From Amoebophrya sp. A120 (Eukaryota; Sar; Dinophyceae; Syndiniales; Amoebophryaceae), in contig CAJINV010000004.1 in assembly GCA_905178155.1 (NCBI GenBank), positions 9,772,625-9,836,624 of the forward strand: DNA of 64,000 nucleotides, given 5' to 3'. Position numbers and translations under genes: made by a program. Shown piece by piece: positions 21,901-28,577 of the stretch. The notes beneath the pieces are model-generated. The model was not told where the DNA came from. It saw only the letters and a program-made list of their open reading frames with translations, and did no database searches. How positions within the stretch are numbered: position 1 is the stretch's first letter; each line of letters opens with the position of its first letter.

Positions 21901-24900
21901 ACCTGGCCAGCCGAGCGGGCCGTGGGGTCTTGGTCCACCATCGACATAACAGCTGTAAGCATGTTAGATACGACGTTTGTGTCGGGCGACATGCTGACTC
22001 AGCCAAATACGGTCGCACAGCTGTTGCGAAAGATCAGTGGTGATATCTGGCTCGACTTCATCGGGCCGAAGTGGATCACGCTGGCAGAATGTGCGAACTA
22101 CGCCGACGGACCCGCACCCGTCGACGGCGACGGAAAACTTCTTCCAATCGGAGCAAAGTCCAAGGCCGAAAGCGACGAGCTGCTCGCATTAAACGCGCCG
22201 AAAGATCAAGAGAAGGAGTTGAGCACGGGCCAGCCAACTTCCGACGCGATATGCAAGTTCGTGAGCGAGAACCTCGACAACATCGGAAGAATACTGATTC
22301 TCGACCCGGGATCCGAGAACATCAGCGAAAACCTGGCGACGCTTCTTCTCGCCGCGGGGATCCGGGTGCGGATCATCTCCGGAAACTCCGCCACAGCAAT
22401 GGCGGATGTGGAGGTCTCGCATCTCCACTTGAAAACAAACCTGCATGCAGCAATGAGACGCCCTCTCCGGAGGGACCTTCCGCTTTCCGTGCTTCTCCGT
22501 CTTCTTGCTCATGCTCGCCGGGAACGAAAAGTGATGCCCTCTTACCTGGAGAAGGGCGAGGAATGGCGCCTCGCACAGAAAGGTGACCTGCCAGAAGACT
22601 CGGCCATTCGCTTCTGGAGTCTCGAGGACGCGCGGATTAGTAAAATTCAGCGGGCAGAAAATCGCATTGCAGCCAGGATTGCAGTTTTGGAAACATTCCT
22701 CGACCCGGAGCTTCGCAAGGAACTCGCACTGCTATGCCGGCGCCTGACGGAGGATGGGCGCGGACCAGAAGCAGTAATCGGTGATCTTGTCGAGTGGAAA
22801 ACCAAGGGTGAGAAGTGGGCTCCGGGCCACCTGGAGCAGGCGCCCGAAGGAGCAACGATATGGGGCGTGCTACCGTTGTCGGCCACGTCAGCAGTTCAGA
22901 AAATCCCGAAGAAGAAAGTGCAGAAGGTGATCGACCACGAGCTTGCGCTGGCACTACCCGACACGGTGGAAATGTACATGTCGGACGTACCGAAACTACC
23001 ACAGATTCTTGCGCAGATTCGCCACAAGGGGTACTTTGATCGCGTCGACCGCGAGGAAAACTTCGGGCTCGTCGCCAAGGAAGACTTCACCGGCGCACGG
23101 ATCAACGAGAGGCGCCTGATGCCGTGCGTTGACTGCGCCGAAATGCGGTACGTGGAAAAGAACTTCCCCGGCGAGGTCTGCAGATGCGTGAACTTGTTTC
23201 CGCATGTCTACTGTGGCGATGAGAGCGACGATAAGCTCTGCACCGCCGGGATGTGGCTGCCAGAAAAACGTCTGCGGAAGGACCTGAAGAAGACGAGGCC
23301 GGATTTCTTCTATGAAAGCAAGGACGAAAAGACGAGCCGCAACGAGGAGCGGCTGGAACAGGAGAAGATCAAGAAGACAGTAAAGCTCGATCTTCAGGAG
23401 GCGTCGCCAAAACCAAAAACAACAAACGAAGAGGATAAGCTGCTACAGGACGACTTGTGCAGTAGTGAAGAGGACGGCGAGAAGTCTGATTCGGAACAAG
23501 AAGTAGCAATTGAAGAAAAAGATGATGAAGACGGCCTAGCAGCTGACGTAGATGACAACGAGCTGCGCGAGGACGAGAACAAGGAGGAAGCGGGAAATTT
23601 CCTCAAGGAAGAGGACGACTTCGACGATCTCGACGCGCCGCCAGGGATAAATCTTGTTGATTTGTCTTTGGACGACTTCAACGCCGTGATGGACATTTTG
23701 GAGGTCCAGTCCTACAATTTGAAGCTCGAGTCACAGCAGCAGGGCGAGAAGAAATTCGGAGGGCTCAACGTCCTCGACCACACCAAGTGGGATGCCGGAC
23801 AGAGCCAAGTGCTGGGTCTGCCGCTGAACAAACCTAGCATGGCCTTGCGCGAAGTGGTGCGCAAGATGAAAGGGGACCGCGCTAAGTGTATCAACGTGGA
23901 GACCAGCGAGTGGATAACCGTGAAAAACATGTTGAGCGACAAGCCCGCGAAAGAAGGGTGGGCCGCCCCCTGCAATCTGATCGAGGGGATGACGCTGGTT
24001 TGGGAAAAGCACCACGCAGAGCGGCTGCACCCGAAGAACGCGGCGTCAAAGAATCGCACCTGTGTAAAATACTACCTCAGCGAGGGTGTGACCGACGACG
24101 GCGGGTACTTCTTCTCGTCTGAGATGCGTGAACAAACCGTGGGTGCCGTCCGTTTCGAGTTTTACGACAGCTTCGGGAAAGAAGACGGACGAGCAGAGCA
24201 CTGCGTCATCAGTGATCATCACTCCGGTATGACGGCGGCGCAACGTAAGCGGCTACGCAGCGCGCGAAAGATGGCCGATGTGACGCCATATTCTGTTCTG
24301 AGCGAGCTGCTGCGCGTCGTCGAAACCAAGATGGCTCTGACCAAGGAGATTGAAGGTCAGATGGTGACGAAGAAGGGCAAGGAGTTGCCGAACGTGGTGA
24401 AGGCACTCAAGGGCGACGAGGAGCTATCGGGCAAGCAGAGACTTCTGCTCACGTCGCGTTTTATCTTGGACGCGAAGTACCTCTCGGAGTACTACTGGCA
24501 ATTGAAATGCCGGTGGGCTCCGGGAGGGCATCTCCAAGAGAGACCGGCCGAAATGGCCGAGAACGCGAGTCCCACACTCTCGGAGTTGGGCTTACGTCTG
24601 ACGTCGGTCGTCGCGGGGAAATGGAAACGCACTGTGGGCATCGTTTTTGATGTGCCGCGTGTTTTTCAAGAAAGCCGGGAGTACACAGAGCAAGAGATGC
24701 CGCGGATGAAGTTCCCGAAGGTACAAGGGCGGTTTGCCGAGGCGCTGGACGGGGCTTTGGCCATCATCAACCAGAAGCACCAGTTGGGGATCTGTGCGAG
24801 CTCTGTTCTGAAGATCAGGGTTCCACAGTATGGCCTCCTCGACGCGGCCTACTGTTTTTTCAAGAAGGCCCGGGAGGAATTCGTCCAACAAGGAACTCCA

Positions 24901-27900
24901 CCTTCCGCACTCGCTCCGTGCGTGTATCGGTTGCGGATAGAAGGACGAGTGGTAGCGGTTTTCGGATCCCATGTGGATGATTTCTTGGTGTTGGCGGACG
25001 GGTCTGTGCCAGGCATCATCGACGTGATCAAGTCCCGCATGAAGAAAGCATTCGCCAGTTTAGAGGACAGTAGTTTTGAGGAAATTACTTCCGAATGGAC
25101 GAACTTCACGGGGAAAAGTATCCGAATCGTTACGGTGGACGGCCACCAAGCGCTCGACCTGTCCATGCGCCGAAAGATCGACGAATTGGGTGAATTCGAA
25201 GCCGATGCAACAATAAATGGTGGTCGTGCAGATCCCGCAGCTCGCCTCTCACCAACGGAAGTAACCCGTCTTCGCGGCGTCCGCGGGAGTACGGGCTACG
25301 TCGCGGAGCGTCTTTGCGAGTTTCTATATTCGCAACGTGCTCTTGCTTCTGGACCCGACGAGCTGCGCACAATTGCAAATGCAAACAGAATAAACACGAT
25401 GGCGCAAGACATGAAGCGGGTCCGGGAACAGGACAAGGCCTTCGTGCGGTTGTGGTTAAATTTCTCGGACCCGTGTTTCCTGCTCATCACCGATGGCAGT
25501 TTTCAATCGAAGCCCGTAAAGAAGCAGAAATCGGGTGAGAAAGAAAAGCTGGGCCGCGGCATGGCGGAATACATGACCGCGGATGACCCACGACTGGCAG
25601 AAGCAAAGGAACTGCAGTTGCGTCCGATGACGGCGTTCATCTTGCTGGTGACCGACAAGCAGGAGCTCGCCGCGTCCATCAAAGAGACCAGACCGCTCCG
25701 GTCCTCGGTGCTGCACTGGGACTGCCACGTCCACGACACGGCCGTAGACGGGAGCTACGGCGCGGAAGCACTCGGTTACGACCGGGGAACGCAGCACACC
25801 GAGAGCGTAAAGCTCCGATTGGCTGAGATGGAGATGCCAACTCCGTACGGGATTTTGGCGGACGAAATGATAAAAGCAGCAGAAGGTTTCGAGCAACGCG
25901 ACTTCATCGACAACAGTTCGGTGATAGCACGCCTTCTGTCACGGTCTACTACAATGGAGCCGGGCCATTGTGTTTTTCGTGCTATAGCACGCGCCCGCCA
26001 GCTCCACCGAAAGACAAAGAGGAATTTGTTCCATATTTCGGATCCATCCAATTTGGTGGATTGTCTGACGAAGTGGTGGACAGCGGTCAACGACAAGAGG
26101 TGCCGACTCCGGGAGCTCATGAACGGAGCATGGGTGTGGCCGTCGGGACCCGGCGACCGCCGCGGGGATGCCGTCGGGGTACTAAGAAAGCTGGACAAAG
26201 AAGACGCACAGTGGAGCGGTAACGACGACGAGAAAGTGGCGCCAGCAGACACGGCGTGAGACGAGCGCAGCACCCCGGTCCGTGTTCATCATCCTTCCAG
26301 CACAACGCTTTTGTCTCTTTTTGTAATTTTTGAAAGTAGCAGTCTTGTAAAAGAAAAGCAGTAACAGTTTTGTTCGAAAAATAAAGAGTAAATGAACAAC
26401 GAAAAAGCCAGTACGCAGCACAGATCCAAAAGTAGTAAAGTAAGTTGAGAAAGAGGCACGACAACAGATCAAGAGCCTATCAATCAAGAGACATTTTCTA
26501 TTGATCTCTATGATGACACTAGCACTAGAGTGCTTTGATTCAGTTTTGCAACGCAGAAGTAACATTTCAGGTTTTGTTGACAGCAGACCACTCAGCAAGA
26601 AAGATTTCTGAGAATATATAAATTTTCTGTGACAGCGGAAACGAAACTCAACGAGAGTAAGACGAGAAAGCTAGATCCGACGACCCTTTAGCAGAGACGA
26701 GAACGAGCTCACATTTGTAAGATTTTTTATAGACAATTTTCCAATTTTCTGATTCCTTCGTCGCGGATATTTTTGAAAAAGTTAGAAAGACAAAACTTCC
26801 ATCAGTGTAAAGTGTAAATAAAGTTAGGAAGTAAGAGCGTGGAGCTAGTATTTGCGTACAAGCAAGACCAGCAGACGAGATGCCAGCCAGGAATCCGCTC
26901 ACCGAAAAGAAGGAGTGCCCGAAGTGTGGGTTGTTTCCTATGACCCACGTGTCGGACTGCGAGAAGCTCATGGAGCGCCGGCGGAAGAAACTCTATTTGG
27001 TTTTGGGACGGCTCGGCGGAAAGCGTGTTTCCGGGCCTGCTCCGCTAGTAATTCCGCGGACCTGGTTTTCGGCGTGCAACAGTATCAAGCGCCGGTACCT
27101 ACCCCACCTCCTCTGCGTCCCGACCTTCGAATTGGAATATCAGTACCAAGTGACCACTTTCCTGCCCATGGGTCGTTACCAACGAAGCGCGGCGTACGAA
27201 GAGCTGAGCGGAATGATGCTGGGGTACTGTGGAATGCTCCGGATGGATCAGCCGGAACTCTTCGCGGTGATCGAGGACATCACGTTGCACAAATCGCACA
27301 GCTACGCCGACTTCGCCAGGATGTGCGCGTGCGTGGTGCACCACATGCAAACTTTGTGTCCTGTCGGAGGGCGCTCGTTCATCAGGATGGAATTTTGCGA
27401 GGAAGAATTGACGCTGTTGGAGTTGCAGCGATTCTTTGTTTATTACGCGACTGTGGAGGATCGCCGCGAACTCAAGAACATGCTCGAGTACCCCGTGTGC
27501 GAGAAGTATTCGGAGGGCGCGGTCGACCTGCAGCATGCGACCAGTGGTAGCTACTTCATCCTCGCCGACGAGGAGTAGTCCGGAACGGAGAACGAAAAAG
27601 CAAGGATAAATAAGTGACACAATACTGAAGAAGAAATAGATTAGACTAGAACCAATACTCAAAGGCGGAGCACAGTCAACTCCTATACCCCGGGGAGCTG
27701 TTAATTCCACAACGGGAATTCGGTTTCGTATCGTGTGTTGACTGTGCTCGTAGAGCAACAAAGTAGTTATATCGTTAGATAGGGTCGTAGCTACGTGAAA
27801 AGGGTCTAGCTAATCTCATGATGACGCAAATCAGCCGAGGACTCTCCTGAACTAATTCTGCCTGTGCTTGGCTCAAGCCCTGTGCTTGTTGCCTTATCTG

Positions 27901-28577
27901 CTAGCACAGTGAGCCTTTTTGTTTGAGAGTGCGGCGCACTCTGTCGCTGGTGATGTTCCTGGTGTTCTCATGCGATGCACGATCCACAGATACGGAACCA
28001 TGTCGGTTTTCTGTTTCATCATGCAGAAGCTGCATTTAATATGCCAGCACTTGTGTTGCTGCTTAGTGAAGACGGCGCCCTTCAAATGAGAGGGGAGAGT
28101 TGTGCACTCTCATACGAGGTCCAAAACACCGGAGACTGGCAAGACGGGTGGTGCAAGGGTAAGGCCGCCGGAGAGGAGTGTCCGACCACGGCGGAGGAGA
28201 CCTGCGAGCTCGTCCAGTACGGCGCCGGAGGAGAGGGGCTCGCCCGCTTCACCCAGGAGGATGACCACCCCGAGTTTGGCACGGCTACCATCAATTGTAA
28301 CGGCAAGGTCGGCCAGTACGTGATCCTCGAGTGGCCCGGGGGGATTGCTGATGGTGTGTCGAAGAAACGATGTGGGCAGGTCAGCGAACTGAGGGTATTC
28401 GGTGCCGAGTACATCGAATCGCCCGAGAAGGAAGGCGAATCCGCGGCCAAAAGTGCCACGGTTGATGAGAGCGCCGCAACGACCAGGATCGCCAGGCCTT
28501 CCTTCATTTTCCTTGCGGCAACTACAATGGCGATGGTGCTGGCCACGAACTTCTGCGCTGTGTGGTTTGGTCTGTGA
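6934..28577 (+). CDS. Membrane-anchored discoidin/F5-8C (fucolectin)-like protein, copy 2
   Basis: Paralogue of the gene at 3466. Exons 6934-8114, 8399-8483, 9920-10080, 11721-11824, 11987-12232 and 28120-28577 join in frame to 744 residues. N-terminal hydrophobic segment (LAVVTQLLLCFLLHL), then a polar region like copy 1. The polar region is longer by a partial internal duplication (about 7680-7890 compared with 8000-8480 plus 9920 onward). The discoidin-like domain has WVQIDLGKAMAVSEVRYTF and GQYVILEWPGG; the C-terminal membrane segment is IFLAATTMAMVLATNFCAVW. Five introners, one 15.9 kb because it contains a complete LTR retrotransposon. The frame is intact across all joins, so the gene may still be expressed. 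Whether a 15.9-kb intron is spliced is untested. Confidence 0.75.
8115..8398 (+). mobile_element. Introner F2 in lectin copy 2
   Basis: Diverged TIRs (GTGCAAAAATGTCTGGGTC and ACCCAGACACTTTTACAG...GATA). The element begins TAC rather than TAT. Direct repeat GGTCT/GCTCT. Removal joins AAGL to LEGVQDA, matching copy 1 across the site. Confidence 0.82.
8484..9919 (+). mobile_element. Long (1.4 kb) introner with F2-like ends in lectin copy 2
   Basis: Starts TATCCCCTGTGAACATGTCT and ends ATATTTGCAATTCATA, with perfect direct repeat GCGAG (8479-8483 and 9915-9919). Removal gives ASERNRLTLVQ, matching copy 1. The interior is about five times longer than usual. It holds a 20-bp direct repeat GCATGAGGAGCAGTAGAAAT at 8635 and 9754 and several degenerate copies of a short motif around GTGCACGGTTT. 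No coding potential recognised. Confidence 0.82.
10081..11720 (+). mobile_element. Introner F5: 1.6-kb element with about 90-bp TIRs
   Basis: 10081-10170 and 11623-11712 are inverted repeats about 84 percent identical by eye, starting TATGGTGGGGGCGAG and ending CTCGCCCCCACCATA. The flanking repeat is poor (GACGG against CGCGG, displaced 3 bp), so the 3' boundary is set by frame. Removal gives NPDGGSWDSPGKFID, aligned with NPANDNWYNPSRVID of copy 1. Interior: a degenerate ACATTG/CAATGT satellite (10185-10560), then GC-rich DNA. No transposase seen. Confidence 0.78.
10185..10560. repeat. Degenerate short-period satellite inside introner F5
   Basis: Dozens of imperfect copies of ACATTG and CAATGT spaced by short variable words such as TGTATGACAC. 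Open frames through it are repeat artefacts. Confidence 0.7.
11825..11986 (+). mobile_element. Introner F1 in lectin copy 2
   Basis: TATCATGTGCAAAAGTATCG...GATGCTTTTGCACTGCATA. Direct repeat TCCGT/TCTGT. Removal gives QVCPWVQIDLG. Same site as 4922-5078 in copy 1. Confidence 0.9.
12372..12691 (+). repeat. 5' LTR
   Basis: Begins TGTTAATTCC and ends TTTCTGTTTCA (TG...CA). 320 bp. Includes the palindrome AGAGTGCGGCGCACTCT. Seven transitions separate it from the 3' LTR. Confidence 0.95.
12693..12703 (+). promoter_or_regulatory. tRNA primer-binding site
   Basis: TGGTAGCGGAG one base after the 5' LTR. It starts with TGG, the complement of a CCA tail, and is one base from the TGGTAGCAGAG typical for initiator tRNA-Met. 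It would prime minus-strand synthesis. The tRNA identity is inferred. Confidence 0.7.
12704..13483 (+). other. Retrotransposon leader region
   Basis: About 780 bp between the primer-binding site and the first clearly protein-like ORF. The frame of ORF1 is open back to 13013, but that part is biased and not convincingly coding. Presumed 5' UTR with packaging signals. Confidence 0.45.
13484..14470 (+). CDS. Retrotransposon ORF1, gag-like protein with one CCHC zinc knuckle
   Basis: 328 residues from ATG 13484 (same frame open from 13013). A globular N-terminal part contains LVWRYCGHFDKSG. Near the C-terminus CWVCGEHGHRAAAC fits C-x2-C-x4-H-x4-C, the nucleic-acid-binding knuckle of Gag nucleocapsids. 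It ends AIRFWSIEDARN and stops; almost the same motif (AIRFWSLEDARI) lies in the pol ORF after the integrase. ORF2 continues in the +1 frame across the stop, so the two may once have been, or may still be, one protein. A structural role is inferred from the knuckle and position. Confidence 0.65.
   Translation: MSLIAPKRLRACEANLSGLISALDANDGKPALVCQLGDRYLVWRYCGHFDKSGPNARAVRFRLKTWIPESDLQRVSHHLWGGKTLCICRPLTGAFVCQIVKVPFHLGRYVSSLLETPGLGLDLEDHFGQEGPVLEEGKLVLYDSREPSPTTHYGDREALEAQFPFVNGQPPAGVYNLSRLFPGSLLLGHPKPFGTTVSADKDYLFYWNQEQQARVANSSFSPVLSLNSLTLYWQVTGYTPANTGASAYSGTQYTEDGVWNHTGLAGDPFIGNQRSSQRSGLRCWVCGEHGHRAAACPGANHEPEFEPSPTRERSREAIRFWSIEDARN
14385..15215 (+). CDS. Retrotransposon ORF2, unknown, overlaps ORF1 in the +1 frame
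   Basis: 276 residues from ATG 14385. Ser/Pro-rich start (ESSDDQTLHQNDLTSPSYKP) then a more globular part (LENFPNRVGIPTCVSDYLIL, FERQDFSGESVNFTDARSFK). The protein-like sequence begins about where ORF1 stops, so this may be the C-terminal part of the ORF1 product reached by +1 frameshift or separated by an indel. No known domain recognised. Confidence 0.5.
   Translation: MNPSSSPVRRASAPGKLSGSGPLRTPGIESSDDQTLHQNDLTSPSYKPSPTFNNYSKEMPSLPSISQNQVISVNKSDRNSISSSKRSYAEPGEKILSGATQKFLENFPNRVGIPTCVSDYLILKELHAQRETVNKELNKTAILPADAYSVPVQQLPEFERQDFSGESVNFTDARSFKLLPKPTTMQLRTTDPLCDVFLSVTKFGENLEEDLDLVWTLSQKPDSTVKRKWRVLGQAQLDLLRIHHDRPPTPSESSSVSFNAAWWRYGQHPGGNPSPK
15216..15769 (+). other. Retrotransposon spacer
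   Basis: About 550 bp without a convincing gene. A basic frame (15322-15777, rich in Lys, Arg and Ser) lacks an ATG at its start and shows no domain. Confidence 0.4.
15770..15901 (+). CDS. 43-residue single-pass membrane microprotein in the retrotransposon
   Basis: ATG 15770 to TAG 15901. Starts MNNCCSALAYIILWKVIELI and continues with a strongly hydrophobic stretch ending LFWCNEP, so nearly all of it is one or two membrane helices. Small hydrophobic ORFs are not part of the standard copia plan. It could be an envelope-like or membrane accessory protein, or chance. No homology recognised. Confidence 0.35.
   Translation: MNNCCSALAYIILWKVIELIGLLFVGAFLLIIFALYLFWCNEP
15929..17623 (+). pseudogene. 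Retrotransposon coiled-coil ORF in three frame segments
   Basis: Protein-like sequence runs from ATG 15929 (frame 2, MGGPGHGKGGNAPQ) into frame 1 at about 16065 (ATG 16078; Tyr/Gly/Asn-rich start, then SDDEWARWCESWRDF and an Ala-rich coiled coil), and back to frame 2 near 16712 (QLLQTATTTADQAVAALEKE). The last segment contains EELEEI-type helix, Lys-rich and Ser/Glu-rich tracts and a Gly/Asn-rich stretch to the stop at 17623. Returning to the original frame suggests two compensating indels in one ancestral ORF, though programmed frameshifting is not excluded. Possibly a capsid-associated coiled-coil protein; function unknown. Confidence 0.5.
17624..18360 (+). other. Retrotransposon non-coding spacer
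   Basis: About 740 bp with homopolymer runs and no convincing gene; includes the 11-bp tandem array listed separately. Confidence 0.45.
18003..18057. repeat. 11-bp tandem repeat
   Basis: Five head-to-tail copies of about TGTCGCACCCG, the last two diverged. Confidence 0.8.
18361..19882 (+). CDS. Retrotransposon Gag with two zinc knuckles, 5' part frameshifted
   Basis: Frame 2 is open 18392-19882. Its first 50 residues look non-native, whereas frame 1 (NADGILVGTIGEFDAPLEST) looks native up to about 18550, so an indel or frameshift there is likely. The body (LELAKFRRAALATGITINPR) resembles a helical Gag core. Two knuckles follow: CWGCGKVGHKKAEC and CTTCKSPSHDRDNC, both C-x2-C-x4-H-x4-C, then a basic segment and an acidic C-terminus. 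It lies directly upstream of the protease, the usual Gag position. The protease frame is open from 19840, so gag and protease frames overlap by about 43 nt in the -1 relation. Confidence 0.75.
19897..21360 (+). CDS. Retrotransposon aspartic protease region
   Basis: 487 residues in frame 1, likely entered from gag rather than from its own ATG. LLIDSGFSRLLFMG (Asp about residue 103) is the retropepsin active-site D-S-G. Downstream NLIGLQFMKQFKLGI matches the conserved I-G-x-x-F-L type C-terminal motif of the fold. A long linker follows, ending with the single stop TAA 21358-21360; the same frame continues into pol. It would process Gag-Pol. The protease call rests on two motifs. Confidence 0.65.
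   Translation: MAEVKSERPPTKSERFVKSVIDKKLIDRKRTTRPKEYHLCRRNPNPRSDKLDRDSYVKQPESICVKGKSAEQLQAIIQSVLVSLVDLKVMRASMKDITRLLIDSGFSRLLFMGVVALEEHHRYCLQHGIKLEFTIVPLDASTAGGSTKVLGIAEVIVALPHGCPVPAGLVHCIVVDDRDWAQPATNLIGLQFMKQFKLGIDPDKTTARRGTWSTSPEDFQLLMDIFEELTPSFLGDVRKQIEQGFATAASVMRAARKRTVSTYNVSFPHPDNTRTFPTLLESEVVGERPVATRIYSNSTSSSSFSVPANNSAPVERIAIGNSGRNQSGVDFDVAKVYACARIFVGATHAPKPQGADIRAKTRIIHDLDEIRDKISILNDFTNQSANVISSPLPLRGQTHRNIVAVFFFEQQVRGSERVQDRTGFGIPVVSRYTNNGKIKPWKRATESITALLGRRVASADSGKRVALQLRGRTLQFPAPKSIQSVFE
21379..26259 (+). CDS. Retrotransposon Pol: integrase, reverse transcriptase, RNase H
   Basis: 1,626 residues, uninterrupted. Integrase: WSTIDIT (D189), LILDPGSEN (D309) and ADVEVSHLHLK (E345); the second Asp and the Glu are 35 residues apart, the D35E spacing. 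The D-D interval is unusually long for the family. A Cys/His cluster near CVDCAEM and an acidic linker follow. Reverse transcriptase: QYGLLDAAYCFFKKAREEF aligned with copia YGLKQAPRAW, and catalytic HVDDFLVL near 1198-1203 in place of YVDD. RNase H: LLITDGSF (D1372) and ISDPSNLVDCLTKW, like the copia NPADILTK end. Integrase-RT-RH order defines Ty1/copia. It is separated from the protease frame by one TAA and six codons. Confidence 0.92.
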   Translation: MRAQNIIKEMPECQDLFERSKRLLMKYRAGCALFTGNGRQGAVAVAELVGEQLRLRSEKRAARMSLVSLLAANGERPTSDGRVTRFGYGLVSPAQDMYDGKSVTMPFDPRRNLTRRQAEVYAYLRAMTMRHAGKLGVKLMTKLAKGKFRSIPLRDLRTAVGAAMRKSFSNVRHTTWPAERAVGSWSTIDITAVSMLDTTFVSGDMLTQPNTVAQLLRKISGDIWLDFIGPKWITLAECANYADGPAPVDGDGKLLPIGAKSKAESDELLALNAPKDQEKELSTGQPTSDAICKFVSENLDNIGRILILDPGSENISENLATLLLAAGIRVRIISGNSATAMADVEVSHLHLKTNLHAAMRRPLRRDLPLSVLLRLLAHARRERKVMPSYLEKGEEWRLAQKGDLPEDSAIRFWSLEDARISKIQRAENRIAARIAVLETFLDPELRKELALLCRRLTEDGRGPEAVIGDLVEWKTKGEKWAPGHLEQAPEGATIWGVLPLSATSAVQKIPKKKVQKVIDHELALALPDTVEMYMSDVPKLPQILAQIRHKGYFDRVDREENFGLVAKEDFTGARINERRLMPCVDCAEMRYVEKNFPGEVCRCVNLFPHVYCGDESDDKLCTAGMWLPEKRLRKDLKKTRPDFFYESKDEKTSRNEERLEQEKIKKTVKLDLQEASPKPKTTNEEDKLLQDDLCSSEEDGEKSDSEQEVAIEEKDDEDGLAADVDDNELREDENKEEAGNFLKEEDDFDDLDAPPGINLVDLSLDDFNAVMDILEVQSYNLKLESQQQGEKKFGGLNVLDHTKWDAGQSQVLGLPLNKPSMALREVVRKMKGDRAKCINVETSEWITVKNMLSDKPAKEGWAAPCNLIEGMTLVWEKHHAERLHPKNAASKNRTCVKYYLSEGVTDDGGYFFSSEMREQTVGAVRFEFYDSFGKEDGRAEHCVISDHHSGMTAAQRKRLRSARKMADVTPYSVLSELLRVVETKMALTKEIEGQMVTKKGKELPNVVKALKGDEELSGKQRLLLTSRFILDAKYLSEYYWQLKCRWAPGGHLQERPAEMAENASPTLSELGLRLTSVVAGKWKRTVGIVFDVPRVFQESREYTEQEMPRMKFPKVQGRFAEALDGALAIINQKHQLGICASSVLKIRVPQYGLLDAAYCFFKKAREEFVQQGTPPSALAPCVYRLRIEGRVVAVFGSHVDDFLVLADGSVPGIIDVIKSRMKKAFASLEDSSFEEITSEWTNFTGKSIRIVTVDGHQALDLSMRRKIDELGEFEADATINGGRADPAARLSPTEVTRLRGVRGSTGYVAERLCEFLYSQRALASGPDELRTIANANRINTMAQDMKRVREQDKAFVRLWLNFSDPCFLLITDGSFQSKPVKKQKSGEKEKLGRGMAEYMTADDPRLAEAKELQLRPMTAFILLVTDKQELAASIKETRPLRSSVLHWDCHVHDTAVDGSYGAEALGYDRGTQHTESVKLRLAEMEMPTPYGILADEMIKAAEGFEQRDFIDNSSVIARLLSRSTTMEPGHCVFRAIARARQLHRKTKRNLFHISDPSNLVDCLTKWWTAVNDKRCRLRELMNGAWVWPSGPGDRRGDAVGVLRKLDKEDAQWSGNDDEKVAPADTA
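26260..26879 (+). other. Spacer between pol and the 3' ORF
   Basis: About 620 bp, AT-richer than pol, no gene seen. May hold the promoter or leader for the 3' ORF. Confidence 0.45.
26880..27578 (+). CDS. Retrotransposon 3' ORF, unknown
   Basis: 232 residues from ATG 26880, after pol and 120 bp before the 3' LTR. Cys/His cluster at the start (CPKCGLFPMTHVSDC) that could bind zinc, then a globular region (MGRYQRSAAYEELSGMMLGY, YADFARMCACVVHHMQTLCP). An ORF at this place is envelope-like in some copia elements (for example plant sireviruses), but this one has no signal peptide or membrane helix. It could be a regulator or a captured gene. Function unknown. Confidence 0.6.
   Translation: MPARNPLTEKKECPKCGLFPMTHVSDCEKLMERRRKKLYLVLGRLGGKRVSGPAPLVIPRTWFSACNSIKRRYLPHLLCVPTFELEYQYQVTTFLPMGRYQRSAAYEELSGMMLGYCGMLRMDQPELFAVIEDITLHKSHSYADFARMCACVVHHMQTLCPVGGRSFIRMEFCEEELTLLELQRFFVYYATVEDRRELKNMLEYPVCEKYSEGAVDLQHATSGSYFILADEE
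27699..28018 (+). repeat. 3' LTR
   Basis: 320 bp, TGTTAATTCC...TTTCTGTTTCA, followed by TCAT. A convincing polypurine tract before it is not obvious; CCCCGGGGAGC is adjacent. Confidence 0.95.

Larger units (their letters stand above)
12372..28018 (+). mobile_element. Ty1/copia-type LTR retrotransposon, 15.6 kb
   Basis: Complete element: LTRs 12372-12691 and 27699-28018, target duplication TCAT (12368-12371 and 28019-28022), a tRNA primer-binding site after the 5' LTR, gag-like ORFs with CCHC knuckles, an aspartic protease, and an integrase-RT-RNase H polyprotein. Integrase before RT is the copia order. It is much larger than a typical 5-kb copia element because of about 6 kb of extra ORFs before the main gag and one ORF after pol. 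The LTRs differ at 7 of 320 positions by eye (all transitions), so the insertion is not brand new. Several gag-region ORFs look frameshifted while pol is open. Confidence 0.93.
12233..28119 (+). mobile_element. Introner F3 in lectin copy 2, split by an LTR retrotransposon
   Basis: Left part 12233-12371 (starts TATGGCGATGGGTGCACAAC) and right part 28019-28119 (ends AGTTGTGCACTCTCATA plus CGAGG). Direct repeat TGAGG/CGAGG. Subtracting the retrotransposon and its 4-bp duplication leaves 236 bp, close to the 232-bp copy-1 introner. The two parts abut the positions expected from copy 1 (TTTGTCATGCAAAAGCTGCA). Confidence 0.92.

Noticed and set aside
21189-26273. Minus-strand open frames opposite pol
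   Set aside because: Shadows of the coding strand, with biased composition and no motifs.
28021-28577. A third, separate lectin gene at 28.1-28.6 kb
   Set aside because: It begins in the right half of an F3 introner and supplies exactly the missing 3' exon of copy 2; the LTR element accounts for the separation.
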